DNA of 64,000 nucleotides from Embleya scabrispora DSM 41855 (lineage in GTDB: Bacteria; Actinomycetota; Actinomycetes; Streptomycetales; Streptomycetaceae): positions 1 to 64,000 of the forward strand of contig NZ_KB889667.1 of NCBI RefSeq assembly GCF_000372745.1, written 5' to 3'. How positions within the stretch are numbered: position 1 is the first letter of the stretch; every line of letters starts with the position of its first letter. Under the pieces are notes generated by a model, which saw only the letters and a list, made by a program, of their open reading frames with translations, was not told where the DNA came from and did not search any database. Below, piece by piece: positions 48,070-57,286 of this stretch. A program made the position numbers and the translations under genes.

Positions 48070-49430
48070 GGGCGGGTCTGCTCCAGTCGTTCGGGGGCGG
48101 CACCGTCCGGCGGGGCGGCGGTGTCGGCGGTGTTCGTGGCGGACAGGGGGATGCGCGCCAGGACCTCGAAGCCGTCCTGGGCCCGAGGTCCCGCGTACAG
48201 GCGTCCACCGTAGAGGGAGACCCTCTCACGCATGCCGAGCAGGCCGTGTCCGGTGCGGTCGCCGGTGGGCACGGTGCTGCCGCCTCGGCCGTCGTCGGCG
48301 ACGCGCACCAGCAGTTCGCTGCGGCTGTAGCGCAGCAGCACCCGGGCCTCGGCGGGGCCGGCGTGCTTGAGCGTGTTCGTGAGGGCTTCCTGGACGATCC
48401 GGTAGGCCGCCAGGTCGATGCCCGGCGGGAGCGCGCAGGGGGCGCCCTCCAGGGACAGCTCGACCGGGAGCCCGGCCTCGCGGACCTGGGTGACCAGCGT
48501 GTCGAGTTGGTCCAGGCCCGGCTGGGGCGCGTTGTGGCCCTCGTTGGGGCCGCCCACCGCGTCGGTGCTGTCGCGCAGGATGCCGACCAGGCGGCGCATC
48601 TCCACCAGGGCGCCCCGGCCGGTCTGTTCGACCGCGGCCATCGCCTCCTTGGCCCGGTCCGGATTGCGCGTGACCATTCGCTGCGCGGCGGATGCCTGCA
48701 CGGTCATCACCGAGACGTGGTGCGCGACCACGTCGTGCAGCTCGCGGGCGATGCGACCACGTTCCTCGGCGATCGCCGCGCGGGTGTCCGCCTCGCGGGT
48801 GCGCTCCAGGCGGTCGGCGCGGGCCTCCAGCTCCGCGGTGTAGGCGCGCCGGAAGCCGACGCTGCGGGCGAAGGCCCACACCGCGAACATCGCGGCCATG
48901 TTGGCGACCACGTCGAGGAAGACGATGTCGCTGTCGCGCATCACCAGCCACACGATGGTGGCGCTCTCGGTGAAGGCGAGCGCCGCTGCGGCGGGCACCC
49001 GGGAGCGGCCGACCGCGACCGCGTACAACGCGACGATCTGGCCGAGTCCGGCGCCGGCGGATTCGTACTGCGCGCCGGCCAGGATCAGCCCGGCGACGCT
49101 GACCCAGATCAGCACGCGCAGCGAGTGCGCCCCACGCCACAGCAGCGGGACGGCGGTGAGCAGCGCGAGCAGGATGCCCCACACGTCCGGTTCGCGCACG
49201 TCGCGCATGCCCAGTTCGTGGAAGTACAGGCCGCCCACGGCGAGGACCGACAGCAGCACCACCAGGGCCACGTCGAGCACGGTGGGACGCGGCCACGGTT
49301 GACGTGTGTCGCGGCAGAGTTCGTGGACGATGTCGGCGAGGCAGGCACGTGCTCGGGCGAGCCCGGGCAGGCATTCGCTGGGTCCGGGTCGGGCTGGGGT
49401 CCCGGCGGGGGTGTCCGGGTCGGGGGTCAC
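48066..49430 (-). CDS. Sensor histidine kinase, HisKA_3 (NarL-type) membrane kinase
   Basis: A 454-residue membrane kinase. A Pro-rich N-terminus precedes about five transmembrane helices (about 60-200), a coiled-coil linker, the dimerisation/phospho-acceptor helix [18 protein letters not shown], and the ATPase domain with [12 protein letters not shown] and [11 protein letters not shown]. No large extracytoplasmic domain is present, so it probably senses membrane state or a small ligand. I chose GTG 49430 with TAAGGGTG about 9 bases upstream; GTG 49439 is the alternative. Confidence 0.92.
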   Translation of the reverse strand: MTPDPDTPAGTPARPGPSECLPGLARARACLADIVHELCRDTRQPWPRPTVLDVALVVLLSVLAVGGLYFHELGMRDVREPDVWGILLALLTAVPLLWRGAHSLRVLIWVSVAGLILAGAQYESAGAGLGQIVALYAVAVGRSRVPAAAALAFTESATIVWLVMRDSDIVFLDVVANMAAMFAVWAFARSVGFRRAYTAELEARADRLERTREADTRAAIAEERGRIARELHDVVAHHVSVMTVQASAAQRMVTRNPDRAKEAMAAVEQTGRGALVEMRRLVGILRDSTDAVGGPNEGHNAPQPGLDQLDTLVTQVREAGLPVELSLEGAPCALPPGIDLAAYRIVQEALTNTLKHAGPAEARVLLRYSRSELLVRVADDGRGGSTVPTGDRTGHGLLGMRERVSLYGGRLYAGPRAQDGFEVLARIPLSATNTADTAAPPDGAAPERLEQTRP

Positions 49431-49451
49431 GGCGCGCACACCCTTACGGTA

Positions 49452-49488
49452 GGGCCCCTGGTCGGGGGTTTTGACCCCCTGGGGGCCC
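49452..49488. promoter_or_regulatory. Nested inverted repeat upstream of the two-component operon
   Basis: Outer arms GGGCCCC/GGGGCCC (49452-49458, 49482-49488) enclose GGGGG/CCCCC (49464-49468, 49475-49479) around TTTTGA. It lies 22-58 bases upstream of the kinase start on the minus strand. It could be an operator or a leader hairpin. Confidence 0.4.
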
Positions 49489-49830
49489 GGTCTCGTCCCC
49501 TGGGAGGAGCGGTGGTGCGATCTCCTCCTCCGGGCGGAGTCGCGGTCCGTACTCAACGGTCTGGCGGGATCGGCAGGAGGATGCGGAGAACGCGAGGGAC
49601 TTCCCTGAAGCCCTGCCCTTCCCGATCGCCAACACTGGACAACACACGGGGAACCCGGGAACGGGAACCTCGGGGCTGTACTACGGGGGTAGTACGGGGT
49701 CCGGACTCTCCGGGGTTCGGGCGGAGCACGGCCGACCTCTCGGCGGTCACGGGGACGGGGGAAACCGCCGCCGGGAGGTCGAGCAGGACCGACGGGGATG
49801 CAGTACGGGTCGGAGCACGGGGGCTCCGAC
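49489..49830. other. Upstream intergenic region of the kinase operon
   Basis: No supported gene. The region has runs of C/G and a CTACGGGGGTAGTACGGGG stretch near 49681-49699 resembling the units of the tandem array that follows. Promoter elements are not recognised. Confidence 0.4.
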
Positions 49831-49917
49831 ACGGGGGTAACGCAGTACACGGGGAAACGTAATACACGGGGGAACGCAGTACACGGGGGAACGCAGTACG
49901 GGGGAAACACGGGGATG
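49831..49917. repeat. 17-bp G-rich tandem repeat array
   Basis: Units: 49831-49848 (18 bases, one insertion), 49849-49865 (ACGGGGAAACGTAATAC), 49866-49882 and 49883-49899 (both ACGGGGGAACGCAGTAC), then shortened units at 49900-49908 and 49909-49917. The purine-rich strand is the plus strand, with regularly spaced GGGGG tracts and GTAC steps. Frames read across it give only repetitive peptides, so it is taken as noncoding. Confidence 0.7.
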
Positions 49918-49918
49918 T

Positions 49919-49952
49919 GGGAGCGGGCGGGCCTTCGGGCCCGTCCGCTCCC
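49919..49952 (-). terminator. Terminator hairpin after the HAD hydrolase gene
   Basis: 15-bp stem (one G-T) GGGAGCGGGCGGGCC / GGCCCGTCCGCTCCC with a 4-base TTCG loop on the plus strand (CGAA on the minus). It directly abuts the tandem array and lies 70 bases beyond the HAD stop. Confidence 0.65.
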
Positions 49953-50022
49953 GCCCGTTTGTGCCGAAAGGGCCGCCGTGCCGGGAGGCCCACCGACGGG
50001 CCGGCCCCTCGGCGTCTCGGGC

Positions 50023-50727
50023 TCAGCGTGCCACGCGGGCCCGGACCAGATCGCCCAGGAAGTCCAGGTCGACCTCTTCGAGCGATTCCACCACGGTGCG
50101 CGTCGGCGCGGACGGGATCGGCGTCATGCTGGGCACCGCCAGTACGACACAGCCGGCCGCCTCGCCGGAGGCGATGCCGGTGGGCGAGTCCTCGACGACC
50201 ACGCAGGCCCACGGCTGCGCGCCGAGCCGGCGGGCCGCGGTCAGGTACGGGTCGGGGTGCGGCTTGGTATGGGCGATCTCGTCGCCGGCCAGGGTGAAGC
50301 TGAAGTGGTGGGCGCCGATCGAGGGCAGCACCGCGTCCACGATCACCCGTTGCGAGGCGGTGACCAGTGCGCAGGGCACGCCGGCCTCGTCGACCTCGGC
50401 GAGCAGCCGCTTGGCGCCGGGGCGCAGGTCCACGCCGTCGCGCAGTGCGGCGACCATGCCGGCGTTGATCCGGCGTTCGAGTTCGGCGGGCGCGACGTCG
50501 AGGCCGGAGACCGAGAGCAGGTAGGCGACGGCGGGCTCCATCGGGCTGCCCAGCAGGTGCTCGGCGTGCTGCGTGGTGAGGGTGAAGCCGAGGTCGGCCA
50601 TGACGGCGGTCTCGGTGGCGAACCAGTTGCGTTCGGTGTCGACCAGGGTGCCGTCCATGTCGAACAGGACCGCCGCGAGGCCGTGGCCCGGGCGTGCTCC
50701 GGTCGTGGTCGTGAGCGCTGCCGTCAT
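50023..50727 (-). CDS. HAD-family hydrolase (beta-phosphoglucomutase/phosphatase-like)
   Basis: A 234-residue soluble phosphatase or phosphomutase. Motif I LFDMDGTLVDTE (nucleophile Asp), motif II LVTASQR, K in HTKPHPDPYL (motif III) and motif IV VVEDSPTGI. The four-helix cap inserted after motif I marks subclass I. The substrate is unknown. ATG 50727 (GAGAGG upstream) was chosen over a long upstream in-frame extension. Confidence 0.9.
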   Translation of the reverse strand: MTAALTTTTGARPGHGLAAVLFDMDGTLVDTERNWFATETAVMADLGFTLTTQHAEHLLGSPMEPAVAYLLSVSGLDVAPAELERRINAGMVAALRDGVDLRPGAKRLLAEVDEAGVPCALVTASQRVIVDAVLPSIGAHHFSFTLAGDEIAHTKPHPDPYLTAARRLGAQPWACVVVEDSPTGIASGEAAGCVVLAVPSMTPIPSAPTRTVVESLEEVDLDFLGDLVRARVAR

Positions 50728-50856
50728 CGTGTGGCCGCCTCTCCCCCGGTGCGGGAAAGCATGGTGTGGATGGGGTTGGTGAATCTCCTCACGCGGGCTT
50801 CTCCAGGAGTTGGATCCGCCGGTTGGCACCGGCGGGTCCTCGATTGTGCGGCCCCG

Positions 50857-51705
50857 TCAGGCATTGGGCAACCGCCGAACGGGGTCGTATACGGAAACGA
50901 TGACCGAAGCGGTCACGGCGAGTGGGTCGGCCAGCTTCGTGATCGCCGATCGCAGCCGGGCGGGGTCGGTGTGCCAGGCGCTGGGACCCATCGCCACGAC
51001 GCCGGCGATCGCGGTGTGGTCGAGCGCCATGGTGAAGGTGACGCGCTCTCGCGCGCGCACGGTGAACCACGGCGCGAGCTTGGCGTCGATGCGTAGCTGT
51101 TTGTCCGGGTCGACCTGGAGCAGGTCGAGCGCGGGCACCAACTCGGCCAGATGTCCCGCTGTCGGTGCGGCGACCACCAGGGTGCCCTCGGCGGCCAGGA
51201 TCCGGTGCAGTTCGGGCGGGTTGCGCGGGGCGAACACGTTGAGCACCAGGGCCGCAGCGCCGGTGCGCACCGGCAGCGGGCGCCATGCGTCGCACACCGC
51301 GGCGCCCATCCGCGGGTGGGCGCGGGCGGCCCGGCGCAGCGCGTATTTGGAGATGTCCAGGGCCAGTCCGTACCGGTTCGGCAGCGCGTCGAGCACGCGC
51401 GCGAGGTGGTGTCCGGTGCCCGCGCCGACGTCGACGAGGGTTCCGGGCGCCGGGCCCGCGCACGCGGCGATCAGCGCGTCGCCGATCGGGTCGTAGTGGC
51501 CGGCGCCGAGGAAGTCGACACGGGCGGCGACCATCGCGGCGGTGTCGGCGGTGCCCACCGAGCCCGCCCCGGTGAGCAGGTTGACGTAGCCCTGGCGGGC
51601 GATGTCGAAGGTGTGTCCGGCGGCGCAGCGCAGGCCGGCGGTGTCCCCCGCCAGGTCCGCGCCGCAGTGCGGACAGGCGAGGGTTTCCACGACGTCGCCG
51701 AGCAT
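50857..51705 (-). CDS. Putative 23S rRNA (guanine-N1) methyltransferase, RlmA family
   Basis: A 282-residue SAM methyltransferase with an N-terminal zinc finger (C11, C14, C27, H31) and the family segment FDIARQGYVNLL, then the Rossmann motif LVDVGAGTGHHLARVL and NVFAPRNPPELHR. RlmA-I modifies G745 and RlmA-II (TlrB) G748 of 23S rRNA; TlrB gives tylosin resistance in Streptomyces fradiae. Sequence reading cannot decide between the two. ATG 51705 was chosen over the GTG-like upstream extension. Confidence 0.87.
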   Translation of the reverse strand: MLGDVVETLACPHCGADLAGDTAGLRCAAGHTFDIARQGYVNLLTGAGSVGTADTAAMVAARVDFLGAGHYDPIGDALIAACAGPAPGTLVDVGAGTGHHLARVLDALPNRYGLALDISKYALRRAARAHPRMGAAVCDAWRPLPVRTGAAALVLNVFAPRNPPELHRILAAEGTLVVAAPTAGHLAELVPALDLLQVDPDKQLRIDAKLAPWFTVRARERVTFTMALDHTAIAGVVAMGPSAWHTDPARLRSAITKLADPLAVTASVIVSVYDPVRRLPNA

Positions 51706-51781
51706 GTGCCTCGTTCGTGCCGCCGGCACGGCCGGGGCCGGTGCGGCCCCGGCCGTCGCCGGTATGGGTGGGTGGGGTGGG

Positions 51782-54700
51782 TCAGCGGGCGTTGAAGTAG
51801 TTCGCCTCGGGGTGGTGCAACACGATCGCGTCGGTGGATTGCTCCGGGTGCAGCTGGAACTCCTCGGACAGCTCGACTCCGATCCGCTCCGGCTTGAGCA
51901 GCTCGGTGATCTTGGCCCGGTCCTCCAGGTCTGGGCAGGCGCCGTAGCCGAGCGAGAAGCGCGCGCCGCGGTAGTGCAGCTTGAGCATGCCGTCCAGGTC
52001 GTTCGGGTCCTCGCCGGCGAAGCCGAGTTCGGCGCGCACCCGGGCGTGCCAGTACTCGGCCAGGGCCTCGGCGAGCTGGACCGACAGGCCGTGCAGTTCG
52101 AGGTAGTCGCGGTAGGAGTTGTCGGCGAACAGCTTCGCGGTGGCGTCCGACAGGCGCGGGCCCATGGTGGCGATCTGGAAGCCGACCACGTCGATCTCGC
52201 CGGATTCCTCCGGGCGGAAGAAGTCGGCCAGGCACAGGTGCCGGTCGCGGCGCTGGCGCGGGAAGGTGAACCGGGTGCGCTCGTGGCCGGCGTCGTCGAG
52301 GACGATCAGGTCGTCGCCCTTGGACACGCACGGGAAGTAGCCGTAGACCACGCCGGCGTCGAGCAGGTTGTCGGTGACGATCCGGTCCAGCCAGTAGCGC
52401 AGCCGCGGGCGGCCCTCGGTCTCGACCAGTTCCTCGTAGGAGGGCCCGTCGCCGCCGCGGGTGGGCTTGAGGCCCCACTGGCCCATGAAGGTGGCACGCT
52501 CATCCAGCCAGGAGGCGTAGTCGTTCAGCTGGATGCCCTTGACCACGCGGTCGCCCCAGAACGGCGGGGTGGGCACGGGGTTGTCGGTCGCCACGTCCGA
52601 GCGGGCGGGCATCTCCTCGGGTTCGGTCTCGATCACCTTGGCGGCGGCCACCTTGCGCCGGCGCAGCGCGGGCAGTTCGACGCCGGGCACGCCGCGCTTG
52701 ACGCCCATCAGCGCGTCCATCAGGCGCAGCCCCTCGAAGGCGTCGCGGGCGTAGCGGACCTCGCCGGCGTAGATGTCGTACAGGTCCTCTTCGACGTAGG
52801 CGCGGGTCAGGGCGGCGCCGCCGAGGATGACCGGGTAGCCGGCGGCCAGGCCGCGGGTGTTCAGCTCCTGGAGGTTTTCCTTCATGATCACGGTGGACTT
52901 GACCAGCAGGCCGGACATCCCGATCACGTCGGCGCGGTGTTCCTCGGCGGCTTCCAGGATGGCCGAGACCGGCTGCTTGATGCCGATGTTGACCACGTTG
53001 TAGCCGTTGTTGGACAGGATGATGTCGACCAGGTTCTTGCCGATGTCGTGCACGTCGCCCTTGACGGTGGCCAGCACGATGGTGCCCTTGCCGTCCTCGC
53101 CCTCGACCTTCTCGATGTGCGGTTCCAGGTGCGCGACGGCGGACTTCATCACCTCGGCGGACTGGAGCACGAAGGGCAGCTGCATCTGGCCGGAGCCGAA
53201 CAGTTCGCCGACGACCTTCATGCCGGCCAGGAGGGTGTCGTTGATGATCACCAGGGCGCTGCGCTCGCGCAGTGCCTCGTCCAGGTCCTCTTCGAGGCCG
53301 GCCCGCTCGCCGTCGATGATCCGGCGCTCCAGCCGCTCGTTCAGCGGCAGCGCGGCCAGTTCCTGGGCGCGGGTGGCCCGCACCGACTTGGCGTCGACGC
53401 CCTCGAACAGGTCCAGGAAACGCTGGAGCGGGTCGTAGTCCTCGCGGCGGCGGTCGTAGACCATGTCGAGGGCGACCTCGCGCTGCTCCTCGGGGATGCG
53501 CGCCATCGGCAGGATCTTGCTGGCGTGCACGATCGCCGAGTCCAGGCCGGCTTCGATGCACTCGTTGAGGAAGACCGAGTTGAGCACGATGCGCGCGGCC
53601 GGGTTGAGGCCGAAGGAGACGTTGGACAGGCCCAGGGTGGTCTGTACCTCGGGGTGGCGGCGCTTGATCTCGCGGATCGCCTCGATCGTCTCGATGCCGT
53701 CGCGCCGGGTCTCCTCCTGGCCGGTGCCGATCGGGAAGGTGAGCGCGTCGATGATGATGTCGGAGACCTTGATCCCCCACTCGCCGGTCAGGGCGGTGAT
53801 CAGCCGCTCGGCGACACGCACCTTCCACTCGGCGGTACGGGCCTGGCCCTCCTCGTCGATGGTCAGCGCGACCACGGCGGCGCCGTGTTCCTTGACCAGC
53901 GGCATGATCCTGCGAAAGCGCGAGGTGGGGCCGTCGCCGTCCTCGTAGTTGACCGAGTTGACCACGGCGCGCCCGCCGAGCAGTTCCAGGCCCGCTTCGA
54001 GCACCTCGGGCTCGGTGGAGTCGAGCATGATCGGCAGCGTGGACGCGGTGGCGAGTCGACCGGCCAGGGCCTTCATGTCGGCGACGCCGTCCCGGCCGAC
54101 GTAGTCGATGTTCAGGTCGAGCATGTGGGCGCCGTCGCGGGTCTGGTCGCGGGCGATGTCGAGGCAGTCGTCGTAGCGGCCTTCGAGCATGGCCTCGCGG
54201 AACGCCTTGGAGCCGTTGGCGTTGGTGCGCTCGCCGATGGACAGGTAGGACAGGTCCTGGCGGAAGGGCACCGACTGGTACAGCGACGCGGCGGCGGGCT
54301 CGTGCCGGGGGTTGCGGGGGGTCAGCTCGCGGCCGTGCACGCGCTCGATCACGGCCTTCAGGTGTGCGGGCGTGGTGCCGCAGCAGCCGCCGACCAGGGC
54401 CAGGCCGTATTCGCGGGTGAAGGTGTCGTGCGCGTCGGCCAGTTCCTCGGGGGTGAGCGGGTAGTGCGCGCCGTCCTTGGTCAGGATCGGCAGGCCCGCG
54501 TTGGGCATCGCGGTGACCCCGATGCCGGCGTGCTTGGCCAGGTGGCGCAGGTGCTCGCTCATCTCGACCGGGCCGGTGGCGCAGTTGAGCCCGATGAAGT
54601 CGATGCCCAGCGGTTCCAGGGCGGTCAGCGCGGCGCCGATCTCGGAGCCCATCAGCATCGCGCCGGTGGTCTCGACGGTGACCTGGGCGAAGATCGGCAG

Positions 54701-55258
54701 GTCGACGCCGGCCTTCTTCAGCGCGCGCTGCGAGCCGATGATCGATGCCTTGGTCTGCAGCAGGTCCTGGCTGGTCTCGATGAGCAGGGCGTGCGCGCCG
54801 CCGTCGATCAGGCCGGCCGCGTTGATTTCGAACGCGTCGCGCAGCGTGGCGAAGGGCACGTGGCCCAGGCTGGGCAGTTTGGTGCCGGGGCCGATCGAGC
54901 CGAGCACCCAGCGCGGGCGGTCGGGGGTGGAGTAGTCGTCGGCCACTTCACGGGCGATCCGGGCGCCGGCTTCGGCGAGCTCGTAGATGCGGTCCTGGAT
55001 GTCGTACTCGCCCAGGTTGCCGAGGTTGGTGCCGAAAGTGTTGGTCTCGACGCAGTCCACGCCGACGTCGAAGTATTCCTTGTGCACGTTGCGCACGATG
55101 TCGGGACGCGTGACGTTGAGGACTTCGTTGCAGCCTTCATGGCCCTGGAAGTCGTCCAGGCTCGGGTCCTGAGCCTGGAGCATGGTTCCCATCGCTCCAT
55201 CGGCGACGACGACGCGGGTGGCGAGTGCTTCGCGAAGCTGCTGCGGGGTGGCTGTCAT
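51782..55258 (-). CDS. metH: Cobalamin-dependent methionine synthase
   Basis: A 1158-residue enzyme making methionine from homocysteine and 5-methyl-tetrahydrofolate. All four modules are present: homocysteine domain (about 10-310; zinc cysteines in LNCATG and GGCCGTT), pterin domain (about 340-610), cobalamin module (about 635-885; DVHDIGKNL supplies the lower axial His) and the reactivation domain (about 900-1158; RGARFSLGYGACPDLEDR). ATG 55258 has GGAGA upstream. No cobalamin riboswitch motif is evident ahead of it, but a hairpin lies about 110-150 bases upstream. Confidence 0.97.
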   Translation of the reverse strand: MTATPQQLREALATRVVVADGAMGTMLQAQDPSLDDFQGHEGCNEVLNVTRPDIVRNVHKEYFDVGVDCVETNTFGTNLGNLGEYDIQDRIYELAEAGARIAREVADDYSTPDRPRWVLGSIGPGTKLPSLGHVPFATLRDAFEINAAGLIDGGAHALLIETSQDLLQTKASIIGSQRALKKAGVDLPIFAQVTVETTGAMLMGSEIGAALTALEPLGIDFIGLNCATGPVEMSEHLRHLAKHAGIGVTAMPNAGLPILTKDGAHYPLTPEELADAHDTFTREYGLALVGGCCGTTPAHLKAVIERVHGRELTPRNPRHEPAAASLYQSVPFRQDLSYLSIGERTNANGSKAFREAMLEGRYDDCLDIARDQTRDGAHMLDLNIDYVGRDGVADMKALAGRLATASTLPIMLDSTEPEVLEAGLELLGGRAVVNSVNYEDGDGPTSRFRRIMPLVKEHGAAVVALTIDEEGQARTAEWKVRVAERLITALTGEWGIKVSDIIIDALTFPIGTGQEETRRDGIETIEAIREIKRRHPEVQTTLGLSNVSFGLNPAARIVLNSVFLNECIEAGLDSAIVHASKILPMARIPEEQREVALDMVYDRRREDYDPLQRFLDLFEGVDAKSVRATRAQELAALPLNERLERRIIDGERAGLEEDLDEALRERSALVIINDTLLAGMKVVGELFGSGQMQLPFVLQSAEVMKSAVAHLEPHIEKVEGEDGKGTIVLATVKGDVHDIGKNLVDIILSNNGYNVVNIGIKQPVSAILEAAEEHRADVIGMSGLLVKSTVIMKENLQELNTRGLAAGYPVILGGAALTRAYVEEDLYDIYAGEVRYARDAFEGLRLMDALMGVKRGVPGVELPALRRRKVAAAKVIETEPEEMPARSDVATDNPVPTPPFWGDRVVKGIQLNDYASWLDERATFMGQWGLKPTRGGDGPSYEELVETEGRPRLRYWLDRIVTDNLLDAGVVYGYFPCVSKGDDLIVLDDAGHERTRFTFPRQRRDRHLCLADFFRPEESGEIDVVGFQIATMGPRLSDATAKLFADNSYRDYLELHGLSVQLAEALAEYWHARVRAELGFAGEDPNDLDGMLKLHYRGARFSLGYGACPDLEDRAKITELLKPERIGVELSEEFQLHPEQSTDAIVLHHPEANYFNAR

Positions 55259-55605
55259 GAGAATGCGTCTCCGATGGGTGCGACGGCTGTCGGCTTGCCC
55301 GGGTCCGTCGAGACGGCTCGGGCCAGAGCGCCAGCTTAATGCGATCCGCGCGCGGAGCCCGGTGGCGCGCGAGTGACGTCGCCCACTGGTCACCCAATGC
55401 TCACTCGCGCTCACCGGTGTGTTCGGGGTGCGTTTGCGGTTCGGTTGCCCGGCGGTGCCCGGATTTCACTGTGGGCGAAGTCGACGCGGGCGGGTCTGGC
55501 CGAGGGTGCCTCAACCCGTAATGTGGGGACCGTACAGCTCTCGCGGCCCCGGGGACGGGTGCCCGCGGCGCACGGATCCCGGCCCCGGCCGGAAGGAGGC
55601 ACTGG
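55259..55605. promoter_or_regulatory. Divergent metH / PAC2 promoter region with a long hairpin
   Basis: About 350 bases without a gene. A perfect 10-bp inverted repeat GCGCGAGTGA (55367-55376) / TCACTCGCGC (55401-55410) encloses 24 bases; on the minus strand an alternative GTGAC/GTCAC pairing overlaps it. Its position in the probable metH leader suggests a regulatory role, unproven. I see no B12-box-like sequence. Confidence 0.4.
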
Positions 55606-56457
55606 GTGATCGAGCTCGACGACCTGCCCGAGCTGATCGACCCGGTCATGGTGGCCGCATTCGAGGGGTGGAACGACGCGGGCGATGCCGCTTCCGCCGC
55701 GATCGAGCACCTCGACCGGGTCTGGAAGGGCGAGGTGTTCGCGGCCCTGGATGCCGAGGACTACTACGACTTCCAGGTGAATCGTCCGACGATATGGCTG
55801 GATGGGGACGTTCGGCGGATCACCTGGCCCACCACTCGGCTGTCGGTGGTCCGGCTGGCCGAGCCTCGCCGCGACCTGGTGCTGGTGCACGGCATCGAGC
55901 CGAATCTGCGCTGGCGCTCGTTCTGCAACGAACTGTTGGGCTTCGCGCACGAGTTGGGCGTGGAGACGGTGGTGGTGCTGGGGGCGATGCTGGGCGACGC
56001 GCCGCACTCGCGGCCGGTCCCGGTCAACGGCACCACGTCGGACCCGGTGGTGGCCGCGAACGTGGGTCTGGAGCAGTCCCGGTACGAGGGGCCCACCGGC
56101 ATCGTGGGCGTCTTCCAGGAAGCCTGCGCGCATGCGGGAATGCCGGCGTTGACGTTCTGGGCGTCGGTGCCGCACTACGTGGCGCAGCCGCCCTCGCCGA
56201 AGGCCACGCTGGCGCTGTTGCGCAAGCTGGAGGACTTCCTGGACGTGACCGTGCCGATGGGCGAGCTGGCCGAGGACGCGCGGGCGTGGCAGGTGGGGGT
56301 GGATCAGCTCGCGGCCGAGGACACCGAGGTCGCCGAGTACGTGCGCTCGCTGGAGGCCGCGCGCGACACCGAGGATCTGCCCGAGGCGTCCGGCGATGCG
56401 ATCGCGGCCGAGTTCGAGCGCTATCTCAAGCGCAAGGGTGATCAGCCCGAGGGCTGA
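55606..56457 (+). CDS. PAC2 family protein
   Basis: A 283-residue protein of the PAC2 (proteasome assembly chaperone 2-like) family, common in proteasome-bearing actinobacteria. Family segments are VAAFEGWNDAGDAA, the GDAPHSRPV loop and ASVPHYVAQPPSPKA. The GTG start follows GGAAGGAGG. The function in bacteria is not established. No direct contact with the proteasome genes 15 kb away can be read from the sequence. Confidence 0.9.
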   Translation: MIELDDLPELIDPVMVAAFEGWNDAGDAASAAIEHLDRVWKGEVFAALDAEDYYDFQVNRPTIWLDGDVRRITWPTTRLSVVRLAEPRRDLVLVHGIEPNLRWRSFCNELLGFAHELGVETVVVLGAMLGDAPHSRPVPVNGTTSDPVVAANVGLEQSRYEGPTGIVGVFQEACAHAGMPALTFWASVPHYVAQPPSPKATLALLRKLEDFLDVTVPMGELAEDARAWQVGVDQLAAEDTEVAEYVRSLEAARDTEDLPEASGDAIAAEFERYLKRKGDQPEG

Positions 56458-56492
56458 TCGATCCGAGGGCTGATCGGGGCGCGGCCTGATCG
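56440..56492 (+). terminator. Hairpin over the PAC2 stop codon followed by short repeats
   Basis: Perfect 9-bp stem GATCAGCCC/GGGCTGATC with a 2-base loop (56440-56459) includes the stop codon; GGGCTGATCG recurs at 56467-56476, and GGCCTGATCG at 56483-56492. Probably the terminator between the converging PAC2 and globin genes. Confidence 0.5.
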
Positions 56493-56522
56493 GGGCGGGG
56501 GGGTGAGTGCGGCGCGGGGTGC

Positions 56523-57062
56523 TCAGGCCGAGCGGCGGCGCAGTTCCAGTGCCGCCAGGGGGATGAAGCCGCCGGGGCCGGGTTCGGCGGACGCGTCGGG
56601 GCCGGCGAGGCGGCGCAGCATGGCCAGGGCGATGCGTTCGCCCTGGGCCTTGGCCCGTTCCGCGAGCGGTCCGGCGAAGCCGCCGTCGACGCAGGCCCAC
56701 CAGAGCTGGACCCAGCGGCCGAAGTGCCGGGCGGTCAGCGGTTCGGCGTGGTGCAGCACGCGGTGCACGGCGAACGCGTCGCCGCGGTACTCGGCGGTGC
56801 GCAGCAGGGCGCGCTCCCAGAAGTCGGTGATCCGGGGCAGGTGTGCCTCCAGGTCGGTGCCGGCGATCTCGGTGAAGTAGGCGCCGATCACCGGGTCCGC
56901 GAAGGCCGCGCCGTAGAAGCGGCGGAGCAGGGCGTCCAGGTCCGCGCGAGTGCCGATGTCGGCGCGGCCGGCGGCGGTCACGGCGGTGTCCGGGGGCGGC
57001 CCGTCCTGGTCGGGGGTCGTCCGCGGGGTGAGGTCCATCGGTCGTCGCCGGTCGCCGTGCAT
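56523..57062 (-). CDS. Truncated haemoglobin-like protein (group III)
   Basis: A 179-residue globin-fold protein. The segment from LDALLRRFYGAAFADPVIGAYF to RWVQLWWACVD (about 45-130) fits group III truncated haemoglobins, with a disordered N-terminal extension of about 40 residues and a Pro-rich end. Haem binding, and ligand chemistry with O2 or NO, is expected from the family; I do not assign individual haem ligands. ATG 57062 has AAGGTGG upstream. Confidence 0.82.
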   Translation of the reverse strand: MHGDRRRPMDLTPRTTPDQDGPPPDTAVTAAGRADIGTRADLDALLRRFYGAAFADPVIGAYFTEIAGTDLEAHLPRITDFWERALLRTAEYRGDAFAVHRVLHHAEPLTARHFGRWVQLWWACVDGGFAGPLAERAKAQGERIALAMLRRLAGPDASAEPGPGGFIPLAALELRRRSA

Positions 57063-57110
57063 ACCCACCACCTTAGGGCGCGGGCGGCGCGCCGACCCGG
57101 GCCGAACGGC

Positions 57111-57146
57111 CCGGGCGGGTGGGGTCCGTGGACCCCACCCGCCCGG
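57111..57146 (-). terminator. Strong hairpin downstream of the chitinase gene
   Basis: 17-bp perfect stem (57111-57127 / 57130-57146) with a 2-base loop, built around GGGTGGGGTCC/GGACCCCACCC. It lies 140 bases beyond the chitinase stop; a smaller GCGGCC/GGCCGC hairpin (57257-57276) is closer. Confidence 0.6.
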
Positions 57147-57286
57147 TCTGTGCCGGAGCCGCCGTCCGCGCCGGTGGACGACGGGTCCGCTCGTGGTGTC
57201 GTGACCGGGCACCCCGGTGGGCCCGGCCACGACCTTGCGGTCACGAAGCGGTGAAGGCGGCCGCGTTCGTGGCCGCGTCCTCGGGG

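Noticed and set aside
49831-49910. Coding of a repetitive peptide across the tandem repeat (minus-strand frame running into the kinase gene)
   Set aside because: The kinase has its own GTG start with a ribosome site at 49430; the extension gives Pro/Cys-rich repeats of no known family.
49831-49917. CRISPR array
   Set aside because: The 17-bp units are directly adjacent without spacers, and no cas genes are present.
55259-55605. Cobalamin riboswitch upstream of metH
   Set aside because: The conserved B12 box and the adjoining core are not found on the minus strand; only a simple hairpin is visible.
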